Below are positions 57,633 to 64,000 of a stretch of DNA of 64,000 bases, in pieces. Under the pieces are notes generated by a model, which was not told the origin of the DNA, did not search any database, and saw only the letters and a list, made by a program, of their open reading frames with translations. The stretch's first letter is position 1, and each line of letters starts with the position of its first letter. The translations under genes were made by a program, and so were the position numbers. The stretch covers positions 11,262,847-11,326,846 of the forward strand of contig OY294046.1 of assembly GCA_958510825.1 (NCBI GenBank), read 5' to 3'. This stretch comes from Brachypterus glaber. Its lineage: Eukaryota; Arthropoda; Insecta; Coleoptera; Kateretidae.

Positions 57633-59736
57633 TGTAACGATATAAATCGTCACTTTGTAATATAGCAAGGGTTAATTAAACTATTCGTTTACTTACGTTA
57701 TAATTTATGTTTATTTTGTATATAAATAGTTACGTACGTACAGAACTATTTTGTATCTGGGACTATTTTGTAGCAGGAACTGAATTCTAACCATATGAGT
57801 CTCTATTCCATAGTTCTACCTGAAAATAACATAAAGAAAACATAATTAGAATATGATTTTTAATAATAAAGAATCATATGACTTATTTCTCTATAGTGCA
57901 TTTGTCTATGGACTTACCTGGTTTTTATATGTTTCAGAGTCTATTGAGGGTTGGATTTCACTGGCTTTCATCTGTAGCTTGTTTCTCCTGGAAAGTTTCG
58001 TATGCTTATCCCTTCGGGATAATCTAGAATTTGTTGAAAATAGTTTGCTGGAACTGCTCACTTAGATTCAGTATTTTGTTTATACTTAGTTCACAGGACA
58101 CTTAGTATTCTGTTCGTATTTTTATTAGTTTTGCTGATAAACAATAAGTATTGTTTATATTTGTTTCTTAGAGTAATATTTTGAGGTTAGATATCACTAA
58201 TACGGATTTATTAGGAAATAGTCTTTTTGGTTATTATCTTTGATGTAGTTTTCGTTACCTTTATTAGGAATCCTATACGGTAAAACTGTAGTTGATAATG
58301 ACTTACATAGATGTCGCTAATAGTTCAGAAATAGGATTTTATTTACCTGAAGGGTTCATACCGGTTGATAAGGTCGATTTTCGCTCTTTTCTTGATGCAA
58401 CTCGAATACAATGGTGATGTCATTTTGACGAGTGTTTATTTTCTGTAATCATCGAAGTAATCCTTCATGTATTTTTATTTAAAGTTAGTGAAAATGAATA
58501 TTTAAACAATGCGGAAGATATTATAACTGTTATTTTCTACAATTATGCATTTATAACGTTTCGATGGACATCGAAGACTTAGAATGACATGTAAGTTAAG
58601 TTTTTCTGTTTCTTAGAATATTTCTGAGATATAATTATTGTTTTAGCACCATTAATTAAGCACCATTATTACTACATTAATTAATTACCATTAATTACTC
58701 ACCATTTCTATACCATTAATATGGAATTACATTAATTTAAGTTGAAGTTTATTTTGGTATATTTGATATACAAGTTCTCCGCATGGAGTGATGTTCTGTT
58801 GGAACATGGTTCTGTATTTTTCGGCATAGATAAATTCTATATGACCGTCTAGCAGACAATTTTATATTGGACATAATTTTCAAAAGCATATTTAATCCCG
58901 GACAACATTTTCAATCGTACATTTTATCCTGGAAGATAATTTTTCCAAAGTAGATGGGACAGCCTATATTTTTTTTTCTTTCATTTGAGAAATGAATTCA
59001 TCAGCATAGGGGAGACTTGCACAGATGGAGACGATGGAATTCATACCTCATGGATTTTGCAGAAACCAGCTAAGTACTCATTCTGAAAACTTTTGAAAGC
59101 AATATTTCATATTTTTAAATTCTTTTATTTCAATATTCTTATAACTGTAAACTTTATCAGATCTGATATAGTATTGATTAATACTATATGCCCTTCTGGC
59201 TTTTGTTCATTTTTAGGTACTTATTTTTTTTAAAACATTTAATCTCATTTATTAATTATTAAATATCATACTTTTGATTAAATGATTTCTAATTTAAGCA
59301 TGACTTTTATACACTGCAAGAAATGATTGTTGTTTACATACATTTCTTGGTGCTTGCTGAACTTCATGTTTTCTTTATACATTTAAGTCGAATGATTTCT
59401 GAATTTAGTAATTTTTATTAAGATTTCTTTAATTATATCTTAATATAATTACACATATTTTTTATATATATTAATACATTACTTGATGTGCTTTCATTAA
59501 GTTTATTTATAATAAATTTCTCAAATGAATTATCTTATTTTATTTAGGGGTTATATTTTCTCAAACTGAAAAGCTTAAGTATTTACACTAGGTTGTTACT
59601 TACCTAAAGGAGTAAAAGCTAAAGTAACTGGCGCCCCTAACAACATTAATCAATTCTTTCTATTTTTCCCTTGCCCATACCCATTGCTCCGCTGTCAAAA
59701 CTAGCCGTTGGCAGTGAACGTATTAATTACGGTACA
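57633..59736 (+). mobile_element. 2.10-kb solo LTR candidate, copy 2
   Basis: Near-identical inverted copy of 54214-56296: TGTAACGATATAAATCG at the left, ACGGTACA at the right, flanked by ATGT (57629-57632 and 59737-59740). The different duplication from copy 1 argues for two independent insertions rather than one segmental inversion. TATA-like box at 57721-57728. Differences include a 15-bp indel near 58645 and a tgg-to-tga change that stops the ORF at about 58400. A 70-codon hydrophobic frame at 57853-58065 is unrecognised. Confidence 0.65.
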
Positions 59737-59740
59737 ATGT

Positions 59741-60459
59741 TAGAGGTGCGAAGAATTATATTTTTATATTTAAATTACTGGTAAAAAAAAATAAATATCT
59801 GTGTAGTATAACATATTGATTTACATATATAACAAACTGTTGCAACAAAACAACGAAAAAAAGAAACTTTTACTGAGTACTGAAGTGAAATGAAAAGACA
59901 CATCTCTAACAAAGAAAATATTCCTATCTAACGCAACACAGTGTTACCAACATAAAATATATATTTTTTTACTTTATGTTGGACAATTGGAATCAAAATC
60001 GAGGACGCATTTAGTCGGGAAGCAGAAGTATGCGCTGACGGTCAAAAATCAATCTATTTGTTTATTTTGTCTATGCAACTGAGTCACTGCAGGTTTTATT
60101 GAATTTCCAGTATAGCATTATTTACATAGGTACTATTTTTTTTTAATTTAAATTTAATACAAATAAATGTACAGGACCCACGCTAAGGACGCACGCCGTG
60201 GAATTTAAACTAGACTTTACTGATCTAATATACACCAGTAGTTTCCTGGCTTTAAGGTTACAGTCATTTTCTCTGATTTTTTAAAATATTTTTTAGATTA
60301 TGTCAAAAGTTCTTATAGACAGCCCAATCCTATGACAAGTTTTATACTTATAACCTTTAAATACTCTCCTTGAATTCTGCACATTTTTTTTTCTGTAACT
60401 AAACAGCAAACTTAGTCTGATATCTTGGTAAGCAGTACAGAAAAAACTTAATAAAAAAC
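59741..60459. other. No gene seen
   Basis: AT-rich. 'caactgagtcactgcaggtt' at 60076 belongs to the repeat also seen at 26280. No gene-like ORF outside the LINE shadow. Confidence 0.5.
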
Positions 60460-60473
60460 TATCAATAACCCGA
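60460..60473. repeat. Left target-site duplication of the LINE
   Basis: TATCAATAACCCGA, repeated exactly at 61312-61325 immediately after the LINE tail. This fixes both ends of the insertion. Confidence 0.9.
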
Positions 60474-61311
60474 TTCAATGGGGAAAACTCCATCCATTTT
60501 CCAGGCGGAAACATACGCCATAAAAATTTGTGCTCAAGAATGCCTGAATAAAGGCAAAAGAGGGCAAAAAATATGCATATTCTCGGATAGCCAAGCAGCT
60601 TTAAAGGCACTAAACTCATGTACATTTGGGTCAAAGCTTGCCTGGGAATGCTACGAAACCCTCAAACAACTGGCAGAAACCAACAAGGTTTCCTTGATGT
60701 GGGTGCCAGGACACGAGGGTGTTGTAGGCAATGAGGCTGCGGACTCTCTCGCGAGAGAGGAAGCATGCGCTCAATTTATTGGCCCTGAACCTTTCTGTGG
60801 CTTTAACAAAAGCCATCAGGTAGAGGCAATTAAGAGATGGGAAACCAAAATCAAAACTCGATATTGGAAAGACCAAAACTTAAGACAGGCCAAAATATTC
60901 ATAAAATATGAACCTAAAAGAACAAGAAAGTTACTCGATCTCAGCAAGGTGGACCTAAAGACCTATACCGGGCTGTTAACCGGACTGTGCCCGTTAAGAT
61001 ATCATCTTAAAAAAATGGAAAAATCTGAAATCGACATTTGCCGTCTATGCTCAGAAGCACCAGAAACGGCCGAGCACATTATGTGCTTCTGCGAAGCCAT
61101 TGCTCGCAAAAAGCTACAATATCTAGAACAGGTATACCCAAGACCTGCAGATATATCCCAAGTAGCCCCCAAAAAACTCTTAGGCTTCTTTAAAAGCCTA
61201 AAGTTTGATATGGACTAAATTGCAAAGGGGATTCACAATAGATCTCATTGGTCGCAGTGATTTGAAAGGCAATACCATGCCTCACAACCACACTTATATT
61301 GTATTGTATTG
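60474..61311 (+). mobile_element. 5'-truncated LINE insertion (838 bp)
   Basis: Bounded by an exact 14-bp duplication. It carries the C-terminal RNase H region of ORF2, a 93-bp 3' UTR and a tail 'tattgtattgtattgt'. An open frame plus a perfect duplication indicate a young insertion. Truncation at the 5' end is the usual outcome of target-primed reverse transcription. Confidence 0.9.
60478..61218 (+). CDS. LINE ORF2 C-terminus: RNase H plus CCHC tail (246 aa)
   Basis: Residues 1-95 are an RNase H domain missing its first strand. The F-Q-A-E motif (E11), F-S-D-S (D37), W-V-P-G-H (H79) and N-E-A-A-D (D89) supply three catalytic acids and the conserved histidine; the first aspartate (usually in a T-D-G/S motif) lies upstream of the truncation and is absent. 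Residues 160-180 have the L-L-T-G-x-x-P-L-R segment, followed by a zinc-knuckle-like C188-x2-C191-x8-H200-x4-C205. This order (RNase H, then a CCHC tail) is known from I-group and related insect LINEs. In the parent element it would degrade RNA during cDNA synthesis. The ATG is an internal methionine; similarity starts at the insertion edge. There is no RT, so it cannot act alone. Confidence 0.85.
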   Translation: MGKTPSIFQAETYAIKICAQECLNKGKRGQKICIFSDSQAALKALNSCTFGSKLAWECYETLKQLAETNKVSLMWVPGHEGVVGNEAADSLAREEACAQFIGPEPFCGFNKSHQVEAIKRWETKIKTRYWKDQNLRQAKIFIKYEPKRTRKLLDLSKVDLKTYTGLLTGLCPLRYHLKKMEKSEIDICRLCSEAPETAEHIMCFCEAIARKKLQYLEQVYPRPADISQVAPKKLLGFFKSLKFDMD

Positions 61312-61589
61312 TATCAATAACCCGAAACCGACCCAATAACTTTTTGGCAAATTCGTATTCAGAATCTGAAATTATCGCAAAAACTATTGATGGGGGTATA
61401 AAAACATTGTAAACTAGTGTTATAGATTGATTTTTAATTGTCCAGACAGACTGCAAATAGTTCTATAGAATCTATTAGATGCATATTGTGCAGACATATT
61501 ACTTATACCGTTAGTTAGTCCTAAAGTAATTAGTAAATGCTCTTTACTCGTGCAATAATTATTATAAATGCACGCACTCGTTATAATTA

Positions 61590-62350
61590 GTAATCGGAAT
61601 AAACTCAGTTATGACTCATCAACGTTGAAAATAAACACATGAGGCGAAATAGTAATAGTTGTAATATAAATAAAATATATGAACACCCTGTATTAGAAAA
61701 TATGTAAAATCAACAGAAGGTTAGTTAAGGCACCTTCGCCAAATTATAGTATTTAATTTTTTCGCGCCAATAATTTAAATATTTCTCAAGGACTTTCTTA
61801 GGGAAAAATCCTTGACAGTTTGACAGTTGGTCACTTGTTACTGACTACCGTGATCAACAACACCAATTGTTAAGATTTTGGTGTAACTTGAATTATTGAA
61901 ACCATCCTCAGGATTAATGCAAATTTCTCATGAAATTTGAGTTATCTGGTGCTTTCAGGTATTATTTATTTAAATATTTCTGCTTATAAAATACTAATTT
62001 CTAAACTTTCAGTTTTCAGTTATACGAACCTTAACTAACCTACTACGTTTAAACAACAGTATAATAATAAAGTCTGGTCGATCAACTTCTTCGTTTACTC
62101 TGAGCAACCCACTGACACCCCGAGAGTGAACAAGGTATTCTTACACGGCGCCCTAATCTCTTCAAAAGTTTACATTGTCACACACAGAAACATAGGCTTA
62201 CGGAATAATTTTACCGAATTATGAGGGAAATTTTTATAAAGGTCACTAATTTGAAACATTTGACGACTAATTTGTTACACACAACAATATTGACTATACA
62301 TATTAACTATAAATATAACTATATCGGTGTTTTTCGAAGACAAAATTACA
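61590..62350. repeat. Inverted copy of the 49.0-49.2 kb repeat, split by an insertion
   Basis: 61590-61639 and 62183-62350 together equal the reverse complement of 48990-49215. The break is at CACA. A second direct piece of the same repeat ('cttcgaaaaacaccgatata') is at 62484-62560. Confidence 0.7.
61640..62182. mobile_element. 543-bp solo LTR candidate
   Basis: The insert begins TGAGGCGAAATAG and ends TTTACATTGTCACA, with CACA at 61636-61639 and 62183-62186. The uninterrupted site is TGTG at 49152-49155 in the other copy. TG...CA ends and a 4-bp duplication fit an LTR; the repetitive CACACACA at the right makes the exact edge uncertain by a base or two (a 5-bp ACACA reading is also possible). 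Near the right end, 'cacggcgccctaatctc' is GC-richer. No internal domain. Confidence 0.6.
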
Positions 62351-62569
62351 TTTTTATTTCTTTTTATCTTGATTTTTTTAATGATTCCATTTAAACGAGT
62401 AAGGTGGGAAAAAAGTTATCGACAAATAAAAATTAAAAACTTTCGTATTCTTAAAAGATAAAAATAGAATATCGGTTTTTTCTTCGAAAAACACCGATAT
62501 ATATACATATTTATAGTTAATATGTATAGTCAATATTGTTGTGGGTAACAAATTAGTTTTTAATAAAAT

Positions 62570-62815
62570 ATCTTAAAATTTTTTACATATCCGCCATAAT
62601 GGATTCTCCATTTTGTTAAAATTAAAGGCAGTTAATTAATCAGGGACGTTAACAACCCCTATGTGACCATTTTTAGTGAAATATCTTGAAATTTTGGTTT
62701 ATGCGTCCGCTATACTGGATCCGCCATTTTGTTAAACCTAAATTGTATACTAGATTCGAATCAGCGACCTCAAAAACCCCTAAATACCAATTTCAAAACA
62801 AAATAGAGTTTGTTT
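62570..62815. repeat. Diverged tandem pair ('ccgccat...attttgtta')
   Basis: Two units of about 125 bp share 'aaaatatctt(a/g)aaatttt', 'tccgcca/tccgcta' and 'ccattttgttaaa'. Decayed dispersed repeat; text near 62745-62805 resembles 1070-1165. Confidence 0.5.
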
Positions 62816-62816
62816 A

Positions 62817-63595
62817 GGGAACGTTCAAGTGTTGCGTAACGCAAATTGTACCAAAATTCATACACTTCATACCCCGGTTCTCGCGTTATTAAAGGCTGTA
62901 CACTGATAAAAAGGATTTATCCAATACATACAGATAATAAGACAATTACCAGCTTTATTTTAAATAGATAAACTCAATAATAACCCCCGCGTGGCTTTTA
63001 CTTTATTGAGTGGATAATTATTTACCCACTCAACTGTCACTTTTCAAATTATTTTCTTGTAAATGTCATTTTAAAATTTTTAATAAAAATATGAATTCCT
63101 GAGCTATTTATTGGATAAAACCTTGTATGGCACTCATGGGTAAACCGATATTTCCCTCTCGAAAATTAACCTGCTTGGCTGACGCCTCATGGGCAACATC
63201 TTACTTTACCCACTAGTACCATAAATAACTATTATTTGGATATGGCCAATTAAATTATTTGTTTGTAACAAATTTTATTTGAGTCAAATAAATATTTAGT
63301 TCATGTAAACAAATATTTTAATTTCAAAATGATTTATTAATGGAAACCAAATAGTTTATTTGACAGAAGTAAAATTTATTTGTCACAACCAAATAATTTA
63401 ATTGGCCATATCCAACCAAATATTTTGTTGTCACAAATAAACTGTTTTATCAGTGTAGAGATTTTATATTTTGGCTACCCCCCTAACACACCCCCTATTT
63501 GGGAGTAGCCAAAACATGAGATCTCTACAGCTTTTAATAACGCGAGAAACGGAGAATGAAATGTATGAATGTTGATATAATTTGCGTCACGTAAG
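62817..63595. mobile_element. TTA-type MITE ('wall' subfamily) hosting a nested element
   Basis: GGGAACGTTCAAGTGTTGCG after TTA (62814-62816). 62817-62900 continues directly into 63456-63595 once the nested 555-bp element is removed ('aaaggctgta' to 'tagagattttatattttggc'). It has an internal hairpin, 'ttttggctaccccc...gggagtagccaaaa'. The right end is lost at 'gcgtcacgtaa', where another MITE begins. Confidence 0.7.
62901..63455. mobile_element. 555-bp TA-type element
   Basis: CACTGATAAAA ... TTTTATCAGTG with TA at 62899-62900 and 63456-63457. The left 335 bp is the repeat found inverted at 10603-10930. The right part (63238-63413) is a self-contained hairpin with 24-bp arms 'ggatatggccaattaaatta'. 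A composite of two modules. Confidence 0.75.
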
Positions 63596-63742
63596 GGCAT
63601 ACCCACAGCCTCGCGTAAGAACATAATACATAACAATGCGATACCGTGATTGGCTTGATGTGCGGCCATGTATCTTGTAAGCCAATCACGGCATTGCATT
63701 CTTATGTTTTATGTTCTTATGCAAGCTTCTGAATAGGCCTTT
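63593..63742. mobile_element. 150-bp MITE, copy 2
   Basis: Family of 20353-20496: 'aagaacataatacataac', 'ccgtgattggcttgatgtgc', 'catgtatcttgt', ending 'gcttctgaataggcctttac'. Ends are diverged from copy 1 but still inverted. Confidence 0.65.
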
Positions 63743-63757
63743 ACACTTGATCAAGAT

Positions 63758-64000
63758 CAACGAACTAAGAACTCTTCTCTCTAGAATACGCATACCGTTA
63801 ATATAAAGTATCGCCAAAATCTCGGTTTGTTTGTAAACAAATAGTAGGTATATTCAGGCCTAAACAATTACCAGTAACTGTTATTGTTGTCTCTGTTAGA
63901 ACAAAGCTGTGCGAGTAAGACAGACAAATGTGTATGTTGGCTACGTTTTTTTCAGTTTTTACAAATGAAATGCATATTCTAGAGAGAAGAGTTATTAGTT
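63758..64000. mobile_element. hAT-like MITE, copy 3 (cut by window end)
   Basis: CAACGAACTAAGAACTCTTC start, same orientation as 13849-14102. Ends at 'agagttattagtt', about five bases short of the expected GTTCGTTG terminus. Confidence 0.75.

Noticed and set aside
60293..60634. 113-residue minus-strand ORF
   Set aside because: Overlaps and opposes the LINE RNase H frame and crosses its insertion boundary, so it is a shadow.

Overview
This window looks like non-genic DNA from a large, AT-rich, repeat-dense arthropod genome. An insect is most likely, possibly a beetle, but I cannot name a species from the sequence. The basis is: no long host gene and no bacterial-style gene packing; several 5'-truncated non-LTR retrotransposons (LINEs) with TTA/ATT-type tails; many non-autonomous inverted-repeat elements with TA, TTA or 8-bp target-site duplications (TSDs); and C-tracts, (TA)n, (GACA)n and (CCCCCT)n runs.

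Coding sequence is almost entirely retrotransposon-derived. A 5'-truncated LINE with an intact RNase H and zinc-finger-like tail lies at 60474-61311, bounded by a 14-bp TSD. Two related LINE reverse-transcriptase C-termini lie at 16209-17527 (one in-frame stop) and about 18898-20260 (open, but interrupted in its 3' UTR by a MITE). Short LINE tails sit at about 240-490 and 6120-6833. Between 18.6 and 22.8 kb, degenerate RT fragments on the minus strand carry a recognisable VPQ(G/E)SLLGP core, several in a tandem array of about 360-390 bp units. Two weak host-like candidates remain: a CpG-rich island with a 45-codon ORF at 23600-23930, and a broken first-exon-like piece at 38566-38632.

Layout. 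0-7 kb: a repeat split by a LINE, a 211-bp MITE, degenerate direct repeats and a 1.7-kb inverted-repeat element carrying two nested insertions. 7-16 kb: hAT-like elements, GC-capped hairpins and a double-hairpin MITE. 16-23 kb: LINE cluster, a TA-type element and the RT-fragment array. 23-30 kb: CpG-rich island, a 1.1-kb palindromic element and two TA-type MITEs. 30-34 kb: a 1.45-kb foldback element with tandem repeats in its arms, then a 964-bp-period duplication. 34-43 kb: two large palindromic elements and inverted second copies of repeats from the first 7 kb. 43-54 kb: a SINE candidate, two oppositely oriented copies of a TA-type element with internal arrays, and a TTA-flanked MITE. 54-60 kb: two 2.1-kb TG...CA elements in inverted orientation, best read as solo LTRs with different 4-bp TSDs; one is nested in a hAT-like element. 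60-64 kb: the fresh LINE, a probable 543-bp solo LTR whose empty target exists at 49.15 kb, and a stack of nested MITEs.

I see no operon, virus, CRISPR or conventional gene system. The main interest is the layered transposon record: several insertions can be read directly because an uninterrupted copy of the same host repeat lies elsewhere in the window. There is also a recurring class of AT-armed hairpins with CpG-rich tips. Family names are inferred from ends, TSDs and motifs only; no database search was possible.
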